From contig NC_088655.1 in NCBI RefSeq assembly GCF_964019385.1, positions 6,480,658 to 6,544,657 of the forward strand: a stretch of DNA of 64,000 nucleotides, given 5' to 3'. The DNA is from Sycon ciliatum. Lineage: Eukaryota; Porifera; Calcarea; Leucosolenida; Sycettidae. Shown here in pieces: positions 33,101-44,359 of this stretch (positions are counted from its first letter, which is position 1; every line of letters starts with the position of its first letter). Made by a program: the position numbers and the translations under genes. The notes beneath the pieces were generated by a model. The model ran no database searches. It was not told where the DNA came from and saw nothing but the letters and a program-made list of their open reading frames with translations.

Positions 33101-35663
33101 GTACCAGGCTGGTCACTAGTCACGGTGGTCTGTAGTACCAGGCTGGTCGCTAGTCACGGTGGTCTGTAGTACCAGGCTGGTCGCTAGTCACGGTGGTCTG
33201 TAGTACCAGGCTGGTCGCTAGTCACGGTGGTGCTGTAGTACCAGGCTGGTCGCTAGTCACGGTGGTCTGTAGTACCAGGCTGGTCGCTAGTCACGGTGGT
33301 CTGTAGTACCAGGCTGGTCACTAGTCACGGTGGTCTGTAGTACCAGGCTGGTCGCTAGTCACGGTGGTCTGTAGTACCAGGCTGGTCGCTAGTCACGGTG
33401 GTCTGTAGTACCAGGCTGGTCGCTAGTCACGGTGGTCTGTAGTACCAGGCTGGTCGCTAGTCACGGTGGTCTGTAGTACCAGGCTGGTCGCTAGTCACGG
33501 TGGTCTGTAGTACCAGGCTGGTCGCTAGTCACGGTGGTCTGTAGTACCAGGCTGGTCGCTAGTCACGGTGGTCTGTAGTACCAGGCTGGTCGCTAGTCAC
33601 GGTGGTCTGTAGTACCAGGCTGGTCACTAGTCACGGTGGTCTGTAGTACCAGGCTGGTCGCTAGTCACGGTGGTCTGTAGTACCAGGCTGGTCGCTAGTC
33701 ACGGTGGTCTGTAGTACCAGGCTGGTCGCTAGTCACGGTGGTCTGTAGTACCAGGCTGGTCACTAGTCACGGTGGTCTGTAGTACCAGGCTGGTCGCTAG
33801 TCACGGTGGTCTGTAGTACCAGGCTGGTCGCTAGTCACGGTGGTCTGTAGTACCAGGCTGGTCGCTAGTCACGGTGGTCTGTAGTACCAGGCTGGTCGCT
33901 AGTCACGGTGGTCTGTAGTACCAGGCTGGTCGCTAGTCACGGTGGTCTGTAGTACCAGGCTGGTCGCTAGTCACGGTGGTCTGTAGTACCAGGCTGGTCG
34001 CTAGTCACGGTGGTCTGTAGTACCAGGCTGGTCGCTAGTCACGGTGGTCTGTAGTACCAGGCTGGTCGCTAGTCACGGTGGTCTGTAGTACCAGGCTGGT
34101 CGCTAGTCACGGTGGTCTGTAGTACCAGGCTGGTCGCTAGTCACGGTGGTCTGTAGTACCAGGCTGGTCGCTAGTCACGGTGGTCTGTAGTACCAGGCTG
34201 GTCGCTAGTCACGGTGGTCTGTAGTACCAGGCTGGTCGCTAGTCACGGTGGTCTGTAGTACCAGGCTGGTCGCTAGTCACGGTGGTCTGTAGTACCAGGC
34301 TGGTCGCTAGTCACGGTGGTCTGTAGTACCAGGCTGGTCGCTAGTCACGGTGGTCTGTAGTACCAGGCTGGTCGCTAGTCACGGTGGTCTGTAGTACCAG
34401 GCTGGTCGCTAGTCACGGTGGTCTGTAGTACCAGGCTGGTCGCTAGTCACGGTGGTCTGTAGTACCAGGCTGGTCGCTAGTCACGGTGGTCTGTAGTACC
34501 AGGCTGGTCGCTAGTCACGGTGGTCTGTAGTACCAGGCTGGTCGCTAGTCACGGTGGTCTGTAGTACCAGGCTGGTCGCTAGTCACGGTGGTCTGTAGTA
34601 CCAGGCTGGTCGCTAGTCACGGTGGTCTGTAGTACCAGGCTGGTCGCTAGTCACGGTGGTCTGTAGTACCAGGCTGGTCGCTAGTCACGGTGGTCTGTAG
34701 TACCAGGCTGGTCGCTAGTCACGGTGGTCTGTAGTACCAGGCTGGTCGCTAGTCACGGTGGTCTGTAGTACCAGGCTGGTCGCTAGTCACGGTGGTCTGT
34801 AGTACCAGGCTGGTCACTAGTCACGTGGTCTGTAGTACCAGGCTGGTCGCTAGTCACGGTGGTCTGTAGTACCAGGCTGGTCGCGAGTCACGGTGGTCTG
34901 TAGTACCAGGCTGGTCGCTAGTCACGGTGGTCTGTAGTACCAGGCTGGTCGCTAGTCACGGTGGTCTGTAGTACCAGGCTGGTCGCTAGTCACGGTGGTC
35001 TGTAGTACCAGGCTGGTCGCTAGTCACGGTGGTCTGTAGTACCAGGCTGGTCGCTAGTCACGTGGTCTGTAGTACCAGGCTGGTCGCTAGTCACGGTGGT
35101 CTGTAGTACCAGGCTGGTCGCTAGTCACGGTGGTCTGTAGTACCAGGCTGGTCGCTAGTCACGGTGGTCTGTAGTACCAGGCTGGTCACTAGTCACGGTG
35201 GTCTGTAGTACCAGGCTGGTCGCTAGTCACGGTGGTCTGTAGTACCAGGCTGGTCGCTAGTCACGGTGGTCTGTAGTACCAGGCTGGTCGCTAGTCACGG
35301 TGGTCTGTAGTACCAGGCTGGTCGCTAGTCACGGTGGTCTGTAGTACCAGGCTGGTCGCTAGTCACGGTGGTCTGTAGTACCAGGCTGGTCGCTAGTCAC
35401 GGTGGTCTGTAGTACCAGGCTGGTCGCTAGTCACGGTGGTCTGTAGTACCAGGCTGGTCGCTAGTCACGGGGGTTAGTAGTCTGTAGTCCAGGCTGGTCC
35501 TAGTCACAGTGGTCTGTAGTACCAGGCTGGGTCGCTAGTCACGGTGTCTGTAGTACCAGGCTGGTCACCAAGTCACGGTTGTCCCCCCTGTAGTACAGGC
35601 TGGTCGCTAGTCACGGTGGTCTGTAGTACCAGGCTGGTCACTAGTCACGGTGGTCTGTAGTAC
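27119..35663. repeat. 34-bp satellite array, block 2
   Basis: About 250 further copies of the same 34-bp unit. tcCctag variants dominate up to about 28.7 kb, tcActag variants about 29.9-33.8 kb, and near-identical units 33.8-35.4 kb. Marker variants recur exactly 1122 bp apart (33 units). The last ~180 bases before the gap carry many indels. Confidence 0.97.
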
Positions 35664-35863
35664 NNNNNNNNNNNNNNNNNNNNNNNNNNNNNNNNNNNNN
35701 NNNNNNNNNNNNNNNNNNNNNNNNNNNNNNNNNNNNNNNNNNNNNNNNNNNNNNNNNNNNNNNNNNNNNNNNNNNNNNNNNNNNNNNNNNNNNNNNNNNN
35801 NNNNNNNNNNNNNNNNNNNNNNNNNNNNNNNNNNNNNNNNNNNNNNNNNNNNNNNNNNNNNNN
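35664..35863. other. Assembly gap (200 N)
   Basis: Exactly 200 undetermined bases at the right edge of the satellite. The true array length and the right end of the host MITE are therefore unknown. Confidence 1.
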
Positions 35864-36240
35864 GTACATGTGTACTCTGTTTCCTGGACATGATCATTTT
35901 CAAAGGTAACTCAAATTAATTTTGACGATGGAATTTTTTAAACAAAAGAAGTCAACTACATGTACAATAGAAGAAGTACATTGCGGTGTTTTCTTTTTTC
36001 TACATTGCTCTCTAGCATGCGTGCCATTGCGTGGGCACCAGAAATAATAATTGGTCTGGGGATACTCGTGTATTTAGTTGTACGTATGGCTAACCCTTTC
36101 CCAAAGATGCCAAACATATTTCGCTACTTACGCTTTTCGCAACCATGCCAAAACAATTGATATTTGCTGAAATCGCATCCATAATTATGTTCAGAAAAAC
36201 CTCAAAAGCTGCTGATATCGCTACTCAAAAGTCAAGATGA
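35864..36240. other. Stretch without recognisable gene
   Basis: AT-rich; one 66-codon plus-strand frame (35960-36160) of no recognised family. Confidence 0.4.
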
Positions 36241-36253
36241 CTGAGATGACGAC

Positions 36254-36325
36254 TACACCATAGCTCAGTGGTTAGAGCATCGCTAGCTACAAGCAAGGGT
36301 CCCTGGTTCAAGTCCTGGTGATGAC
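36254..36325 (+). ncRNA. tRNA-Thr-like sequence, probably pseudogene or SINE head
   Basis: 72 nt with a perfect A-box region (ccatagctcagtggttagag, as in animal tRNA-Thr) and B-box ggttcaagtcc, at correct spacing. The acceptor stem pairs only in part, the T-stem has a T-T mismatch and the anticodon stem does not pair. Promoter boxes are intact but folding is poor, so a tRNA-derived repeat is more likely than a working tRNA. Confidence 0.5.
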
Positions 36326-36464
36326 AGTCAATTGTTTCTTCAGACTTTTCCCGTTTGTGTCTTTCCCTCAAACTAGTCAAGACTGAGTTCTTGTGCATAA
36401 TGATGCCAAAAACAAGCAAAAACTAAGAAGCGGAAACAGACAACTCTGTGCAGCATACTGTGGC

Positions 36465-36722
36465 GCAGCACAACCATGATAACCATGACAACCCTGATAG
36501 CTGCAGCCATGACAACCATGATAACTGCAGCATAACCATGACAACCATGATAACTGCAGTGCAGCACAACCATGATAACCATGATAACTGTTGCAAAAGA
36601 AGGATCCCCGACAACCATGCTAACTGCAGCATAACCATGATAACCATTATTATTATTTTAAAAATTTTTGATAGGGCAATCCCCACAGGCCCCCATGACA
36701 ACCATGACAACCATGATAACTG
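36465..36722. repeat. (CCATGAYAA)n-type minisatellite
   Basis: Irregular 9-bp units (accatgaca / accatgata) with interspersed actgcagc spacers. Open frames on both strands are repeat products (MVVMV-like). Confidence 0.85.
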
Positions 36723-36905
36723 CCTGAGTAAAGTCATGCATACTTAAAAGCACAATCATACACATACATGTATGAATGAATACCGGAATGTTCACAGAGT
36801 AAAACATGGTAGCTTTGGAAAATGAACAGACTTGGAATGGGTTTTGTTGGCGGTTCGCACACAGCATTCATGATAAAGTTATAGCAGAATTGCTCAGTTC
36901 TACTA

Positions 36906-36985
36906 CAGTCAAATCTGCCGTTAGCGACCTCTGCTGTAGGCGACCATCTACCGTTAGCGACCGATTTTCTTATGTCTATGTTCTT
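36906..36985 (+). mobile_element. Partial pogo-like MITE end
   Basis: TA at 36904-36905 followed by cagtcaaatctgccgttagc and repeats of 'gttagcgacc'. It resembles the other TA-flanked ends in this window. No right end found. Confidence 0.45.
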
Positions 36986-37570
36986 CGAGACGTACACTCG
37001 TCTTGATGGTTTGATGCAATGTTTCAGCGCTCCTTGATGAACAGGAGCATCACGGACACTTCAATGGTCTCCTCCAAGGCGTTTCTCTGCCTACGGTTGG
37101 GGGAAATTTGGGAAGTAGTTCGTTAAAAAATGAAGAAAGTTGCGAAAGTTGAGATTTCTTCCAAAACAACCAAAAGTTGAGGAAAAAAGTGGCGAGCATC
37201 TTTGGGAAAGGGCTACTTATGACCACCTATTATTATTATGTCTCCTTTATTCACTTCTTTCGAAGGCGATAAGCCAGACCCACCGGGAAATATTTCCATG
37301 GGTGGGACAGCAAAAAGAAAGTGAAAAAAATAAAAAAGCCAAAAACCAAAGGGACAAGAAATAGGGGAAGGAAGAGGAAGAACGGAAAGAAACTCAATCC
37401 AAACTCCAACATCAAAACAATAATAAAGAATTTGCAACGACAGGTATTGTACAAAGACAGGTATTGTACAAATGATCAGGACGTTGATGTTGTTATGGGG
37501 ATTACAAAGGAAATATCTTTATCAGTCGTTATTCAAGTCTCTTGGCTATTGAACATGAAAACGCAGCAGA
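36986..37570. other. Stretch without recognisable gene
   Basis: Lysine/asparagine-coding low-complexity A-rich sequence (37310-37440) and little else. It may include the 3' end of the LINE at 37578. Confidence 0.35.
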
Positions 37571-37577
37571 TGTGCAT

Positions 37578-38337
37578 CTACATGTTAAGGACAGTTCTTA
37601 GTATTTTAACCGAACCTTGAATAGCCTCCTGTTGCACAATAGCCAGGTCTCCTCCCTGCACAGTCCGGAGGCATTGAGGAGTCTCCCCCACCAAGCCTCC
37701 CAGGGCACCGACAACCACAGGGACCACGTCAACCTGGGTGAGGGACAAAATTCTGGAAATCTCCCGCTTCAAGTCATAATATTTCGAGCGCTTTTCAGCC
37801 ATTTTCTTATTGATGTTGTTCTCACCAGGAACGCTGATGTCTATAATGTATGCGATGCGCTCCTTGTCATCAACAAGGAGCAGATCGGGCCTGTTTGCTG
37901 ATAGTTTCAGGTCTTGGGACCGAATACTCCCAATAGAGCCGATACCGATCACTTTTGACCAATGCCTTGAGCTGGTGGTCGAATCGTGAAGCACCAGTAG
38001 GTGGATCTCGTGCTCTACACATTTCGAAGTGCACATACTTTACTATCCGGTTATGACGTTCGATGTAACTGGTCCGAGCAAGAACTGGGCAGGCACTGAC
38101 AACGTGGTCAATTGTTTCTAAGCTGCCCTTGCGAAGCCTGCAATTGGCATCAGTTCGAGCAATTGACTTCATTATGGCGTATTGGTAATTTTTCGTTTTG
38201 AGGGATTGGTCTTGTGCTGCCATAATCATGCCTTCAGTTGAAGGTTTCAGTGTCCTTGATTTTAGCCACATGAAGGTAAGCTCCTTATCGAGGCGATTAT
38301 CCTCCAAGCGGCTCCAATATCTCCCATGCAGCGGCAT
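37578..38337 (-). pseudogene. Fragment of a LINE with restriction-like endonuclease (R2/R4/NeSL type)
   Basis: Two overlapping minus-strand frames make one C-terminal region. The first (38337 to about 37930) has a CCHC-like block, CRLRKGSLETIDHVVSACPV, followed by YIERHNRIVKYVH. The second (to 37578) has ANRPDLLLVDD and YIIDISVPGENN, then EKRSKYYDLKREI and VVPVVVGALGGL. These are the zinc knuckle and restriction-like endonuclease of R2-group LINEs. One frameshift near 37930 and loss of the second cysteine show decay. The reverse transcriptase part is missing upstream. Confidence 0.75.
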
Positions 38338-38359
38338 AGTGGAAAGTGTTTTGGATTTT

Positions 38360-38759
38360 GTTTACCGCCATATTGCCAGGTGTGTCTTTACCACCATATT
38401 TATCAACCATAAGTACAGCTGCAGAGGTGTCTTCAACTTCATTCTCCCGAGTCAAGCTCCGTATGAAGACATCCAAGAAGAAGATTGCCTGATGAGTCCA
38501 GCGGGGACGAAACGTACGTCGCAATCGAGCTATGTCGTTGCTGTGTCATCATCTATGTGCCATGCGCTACTTGATGTACCAGCCTGCTATGCTGGATACC
38601 GCCAACCATGCATCGACCAGGCGCCAGGCGCGAACTGATGGTGGTGGTGGTGAGAAGGAGAGCTCTGTGCCAGAACTTTGCAGCCTAGAGAGCGTGTGTG
38701 GGCAGGCGTGTGTTTACCGCCATATTGCCAGGTGTGTCTTTACCACCATATTTATCAAC
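38360..38759 (+). repeat. Hammerhead-bearing repeat, copy B (1.13 units, period 352)
   Basis: The block gtttaccgccatattgccag starts at 38360 and again at 38712, so the piece is one complete 352-bp unit plus the start of a second. It interrupts the LINE fragment on the left and abuts the inverted-repeat element on the right. No coding frame is conserved between copies A and B. Tandem 300-400-bp units with one hammerhead each are the genomic form of retrozymes; Penelope-like element terminal repeats are the alternative. Confidence 0.75.
38483..38526 (+). ncRNA. Type I hammerhead ribozyme
   Basis: All conserved positions are present: stem I gattgc (38483-38488) pairs perfectly with gcaatc (38521-38526); CTGATGA core; stem II gtcc/ggac with a five-base loop; GAAA; a very short stem III (acg/cgt with a two-base loop); and cleavage triplet GTC (38518-38520), with cleavage expected after 38520. 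A very short stem III is typical of animal retroelement hammerheads, which often need a second copy to cleave well. Confidence 0.88.
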
Positions 38760-39971
<1,212 letters not shown>

Positions 39972-40440
39972 TTTAAAGGGGAAGTTAAGGCAAAAATCAA
40001 AATTTCGCCATTTCGTTCTTATAAAAGCACGGATGACCGCGATTGGCCCATATGTTGTAGTCTTTTGGACGCTGAGTCGACTGGTTTTGGTCCGAAAAGG
40101 CTGCGATGCAGCGTTCCTCCTTTATTCCCAATCGAACATGGTTGAACAAGCGGTCACGTGCTCCTGGGTGCCCAAATCACCTGGTCACCACGCCAGCAGG
40201 CGACAACTAGTTACTTTCACACCAAGGTTCAACTCGAGTTCAACTCGAGTGACAGGACTGCACCCAAAAAAGGTCAACACAGGCTAGTAAGTTGTACCCT
40301 GCAGGCACGGGGACCAGGTGACTGGTGTACGCACGAGCACGTGACCGCTTGTTCAACCATGTTCGATTGGGAATAAAGGAGGAACGCTGCTTCGCAGCCT
40401 TTTCGGACCAAAACCAGTCGACTCAGCGTCCAAAAGACTA

Positions 40441-40661
40441 CTGTAAAAGCCATTACTCTAACGAGGCGCATATATAACGATTTCCCAAAATTGACTAGTT
40501 GTCGTGTACCAAAGGCAACGATTCTCACTCATTCTCAACGCTCAATAGGACCGTATAATTATTATGTATCGATTTCTGTATAACGATTTCTATTTTAACG
40601 ACAGCTTTCTCCTCGTTAATTCGTTAGAGTTAGCACTTCGTTATAATTATGGCTTTTAACA
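40441..40661. mobile_element. 221-bp pogo-like MITE nested in X2
   Basis: Left end ctgtaaaagccattactcta and right end whose complement is tgttaaaagccataattata; ~24-bp terminal inverted repeats. TA flanks both sides (40439-40440, 40662-40663). The uninterrupted X sequence at 39000 and 40050 shows the empty site. Confidence 0.8.
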
Positions 40662-40725
40662 TACATGTACATGTATGGGCCGCGAGTAGGGCGCAGTCAC
40701 CCAGTTTCGGTGGAAGTGCGCGAGT

Positions 40726-41596
40726 CCACGAATTCTCATGTCTTACTTAGAAGACGATTTTTCAGTGGTTAAGCAGCACCTCACAGATCGCGGCCTGCTC
40801 CTGAACTCCAGCAAGAGCCAAGTACTACTGATCCACAGCAGACGCTCACATCCCCCACCTAACCTGAGCATTGTCTGTGGTTCGACTGTTATTGCCCCGT
40901 CTGACGAAGTTAAGTATCTAGGACTGACTCTCGATTCAACTTTAAGTTTCAGTGCCCACGTTAACTCCCTCAGGGAAGACATCGGAAAGAAACTAGGTGC
41001 TTTTCGACGTGGAAGGAGGAACCTTGCTGTACAGGCCAGAAGGCAGTTCTACTTGTCAGTAGTCCAGAGCAAGCTCGAGTACGCCAGCACTGCCTATGTC
41101 CACTGCCTCGCTGACAATGTGAGAGATCAGCTGCTACGCATAAGTAAGAGAGCACTTAGATGCATATTTGAGCATGACACATTCACGCGGACATCATACT
41201 TGCTTGAGCGATACCACATAATTAGCTTAGACAAAAGATATCATACTAAGTCCATATTCTTCGTGTTCCGTTGCATCCACAATATCTGCAGTTCACTCCT
41301 CTCTGACATGTTCTCCCTTCGCCGTGACTGCGCTCACACAGACAGAGTAACCCGCGGCCAAGTCAATTATTCCCTTTCCTTACCCATTGTGCAAGCCCAA
41401 GCTGGATACAGATCTATTTCATTCCTTGGTGCTGACCGCTTTAATGCGCTTCCCGAATCCCTTCGCACAAATCATATCCCCAATTCATTTCGCCAGGAAC
41501 TTAACAATTTCATTCATCTTGGGCACCCTGTAAGAAGACCTTAGGGTCTGTTGGGAATGCCCAAGTAAAATAATAAAATACAATACAATACAATAC
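40726..41596 (+). mobile_element. 5'-truncated LINE with pentanucleotide tail
   Basis: Inserted in the X2 arm (gcgcgagt...tcgattggg). It ends in a (AATAC)n tail (about 41574-41596) and is flanked by a possible AGT duplication. Only the last ~270 codons of the reverse-transcriptase ORF remain. Confidence 0.75.
40738..41544 (+). pseudogene. LINE reverse transcriptase, C-terminal part (CR1/Jockey-like)
   Basis: A 268-codon uninterrupted frame. It starts within the RT region (LLLNSSKSQVLLIHSR), then VKYLGLTLDSTLSFSAHVNS, the well-conserved motif after the palm, then a thumb/connection helix region (VVQSKLEYASTAYV) and a C-terminal domain ending ...LGHPVRRP. The catalytic FADD box is upstream and missing. 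The frame is intact, so the insertion is probably recent, but the copy is dead through 5' truncation. Confidence 0.8.
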
Positions 41597-41598
41597 AG

Positions 41599-41707
41599 TT
41601 CGATTGGGATTCAAGTAGGAAGGGAGCGTCTCAGCTTCCTCGGACCACGACCATTCGACTCAGCACTCCGAAGACTACAACTGGTGAAATTTTGATTTTT
41701 GCCTTGA
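41599..41707. repeat. Right arm of element X2
   Basis: Inverted relative of 38760-38880: tcgattgggattcaagtagg through ggtgaaattttgatttttgc. It resumes after the LINE insertion. Confidence 0.75.
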
Positions 41708-41841
41708 CCTTAATTTGGCCCTCACAAGAATTCAGCGTATTCTTTCCGTTTTTTTCTTTTGTTTCGGCTTGTATTGGACCAATTAAGCATGTTTATAAGT
41801 TTGAACTGAATATGTCCATCCGTTATGGAAATATTTATATG

Positions 41842-43959
41842 TTCCCAAAAGGGAACGTTGGCCGGATCGCGTACCAAAATGACCATGGTTTTTTATGAAG
41901 GGAAGATGCAATAATATATTATGATATAATGGATTATGTTGTCTTCTAAGTGTTTGTGGAGCAATGCAAACATGAACAAGCAGTAATGGAGAAGAAAAAT
42001 ATATGTAATAGCCGTCAAAGAGTGTCCAGCAATGTTTCTTAGTGTTTTCGGCTGCTACCGTTCGCGTCTCGTATACACCGTGGCATTCGATCCTCGATCT
42101 AAATGCAGTCGAACTCCACACTTAGAACGGTAACATATCGTGGTTTGTCTGCACCATTTACAACGACATTGTGTTGTCCACATTGTTGTTGTCAAACGCG
42201 CTTGTATTGCACATCAACAGCAAGGCACTGGTGCTTCTGGGCGGGGTCGGCTATAATAAAATAGGACGGCGATCTCGGGATGAGCCTGGATGTAGGACAT
42301 TGGCTTGGGGCTCACCGCTGCTTGAAAAATTGGCACTCTCAGATCAGTTGTAAGAATGTGGAGCCAGACAAAAAGAATTACAAGGAATCGCTCAAGATTG
42401 TCGGTCTCCGAGCTAATGTTGGCCTTGTCCGTATCGCGGGTATCGCGCAGTATTTACTCGTCAAATAGTGTTTAGAGATGTACAGGGTGTGTATATCTCG
42501 CGATTGGCAAGTGGGTGATGCTGTAGTGATCTCATGGTGATCGTGAAGGGATTTGTCCAGTTCAATTTCAGGACGCCTATCGTAAACGCCAGTCTATTTC
42601 ACCCAACGCATTGCTCCAGCGGGTTGGCGTTTTTTTGCGGTCGTACTCACTATCAACAGGAAAGGCACCAACATCATTATCCTCTCCATTCGTCACGTGG
42701 TAGTTGTCTCGGTCCATGTCTCTTGCAAGTTCGATGAAAGCCTTATCATCCGTTGAATCATCTGATTACTACTCTATTTCATCGTCCACGTTCAGATCAA
42801 CGAGAAGTGGTGAGCACACATGCTCTTTCCCTGGGCACAGCAAATTCACTGCATCAGAATCACGGAATCATTAGCACCATGCAGTTGTGAATTTGCAGTG
42901 CTCAGAGAAGGAGCAAGTGTGCTCACCACTTTGTTTCGAGTTCCTGAGCTGCAGGATGCCTTACCCCTATAGCGCTTACGTTCAGATTGCCAATAATCGG
43001 TGGCGCTAGGACTAAGTCCTGAAGTGTGTTGGAGTTCTCAACAATGTCCTTAGCTTCCATTGGAATCACTTTTGAGTCCCTTTCCAGAAAGGACTCTGCT
43101 ACTGTAAACCTTTCCCTCTGCCATACCACATTACAGCTAAAGCGATATTTTCTGACAAAAATGCAACCGCGCGGAAGAAAAGATCATCGAAAGTCCAGGA
43201 GAACGCCATAAAGCATCCATACTTTGCTGAATATTGTTCAAGTGAATCTTGTTACACAAAAGGAAACCTACTTCAGAAGTATATTCCTTTGGAGACTGTT
43301 TAGCAATCTTTACTTTGGCAAATGTCAGCCTCTCACAGCATTGCTGTATTCCGCATGCTTGTGAATCACAAATATATGACCAAATTTGGTTACCATGGAG
43401 ACTGTTGTGAACCCTCTGGTTCTCTAAAGTATCAGGAACGAACGACCCCACACGGCACGAGGACAACTATTTATTCTCAACAGTATATTTCACTTCCATC
43501 GACTAACAATGAACAATGAATGAATGAACAACTGAAACAACTGAAACTAACTGAATAACTAACACTAAAACCACCAGGTAGTTATAGCGTGAAAATGACA
43601 GCGTATATGAGAAAAGCATACACATACAACATACAACTACAGCGCACACAGCAAACCGCACATTGCGCATGTAGCGTATACTACGTCGTAAACATCAGCG
43701 GTACGGCGGAGTCGGGATACAGCTGCATTGGAACGAACACAATGTCACAAGCGAGAAGGCCTTTCACTCTCGAGAACTTGTGGTTTCACAACAGAGACGG
43801 TCTAATCACCATCAAAACATCAAAAAGGCTCCATCAGATATATATCCACGTTTACGGATGTTACAAACAAGGATATGCGCTAGATATACTGGTTCCTGAA
43901 ATCAGGTGAAAATGAGGTATATCTGGGCCTCAGATCTGGCCAACGTTCCCTTTTGGGAA
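41842..43959. repeat. Inverted pair of a 22-bp palindromic end motif
   Basis: ttcccaaaagggaacgttgg(cc) at 41842-41863 and its exact complement at 43938-43959 could be terminal inverted repeats of a 2.1-kb non-autonomous element; a third copy is at 44291-44312. No target duplication seen. Within it no gene is recognised: minus-strand frame 43137-43466 and plus frames near 42290-42470 have no known motif. Confidence 0.4.
42805..42931. repeat. 127-bp imperfect hairpin
   Basis: aagtggtgagcacacatgct at 42805 matches the complement of the segment ending at 42931 over about 50 bases, with scattered mismatches and a loop of about 25 bases. It could be a tiny fold-back element or a microRNA-like precursor. 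Confidence 0.6.
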
Positions 43960-44359
43960 CATCGAAGAAAGACGGCGGGTTTCTATGTGCCATGGTTAAA
44001 TTTCCGGCGAATCTTCAGGCCAGTTGGGTGGCCATAGTAGCAGAGTGCACTTCGTACGTGTGGATTACTCTGAGAAAGACTGTTTTTCACACCAGAATTC
44101 TCAATTTCTGAAGTACGGCCGACTACCGAAAATTCACGACATTTCGCGTTATATACCGATACTTGAAAATTTCAAAAGCCTGACAAATATTCCAAGATTC
44201 ATGATCATCAGCCTTCTAGATATGCATATAAACAGAAAATGCGGAGGAAAAATGAATTTCCCTTGACCAAATCGCATGCGGAAAGAAATGTTCCCTTTTG
44301 GGAACATTGGCCTGATTAAGGTTTTAACTTCCCCTTTAAGTCTGGTTCAACACATACAC

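Larger units (their letters stand above)
39978..44334. mobile_element. Modular inverted-repeat element X2 with nested insertions
   Basis: Starts ggggaagttaaggcaaaaat (39978), six bases after X1 ends, separated by the palindrome tttaaa. It contains the same inner palindrome (about 40010-40440) and right arm (about 41599-41707). It is broken by the MITE at 40441, the LINE at 40726, and a block from 41708 to about 44316 bounded by TTAA. The outermost end aacttcccctttaa lies at 44326-44339. The outer boundary is inferred from the reappearance of the end motif. Confidence 0.55.

Noticed and set aside
24655..35663. CRISPR-like array
   Set aside because: Units are directly joined 34-mers with no unique spacers, no cas genes are near, and the DNA is eukaryotic.
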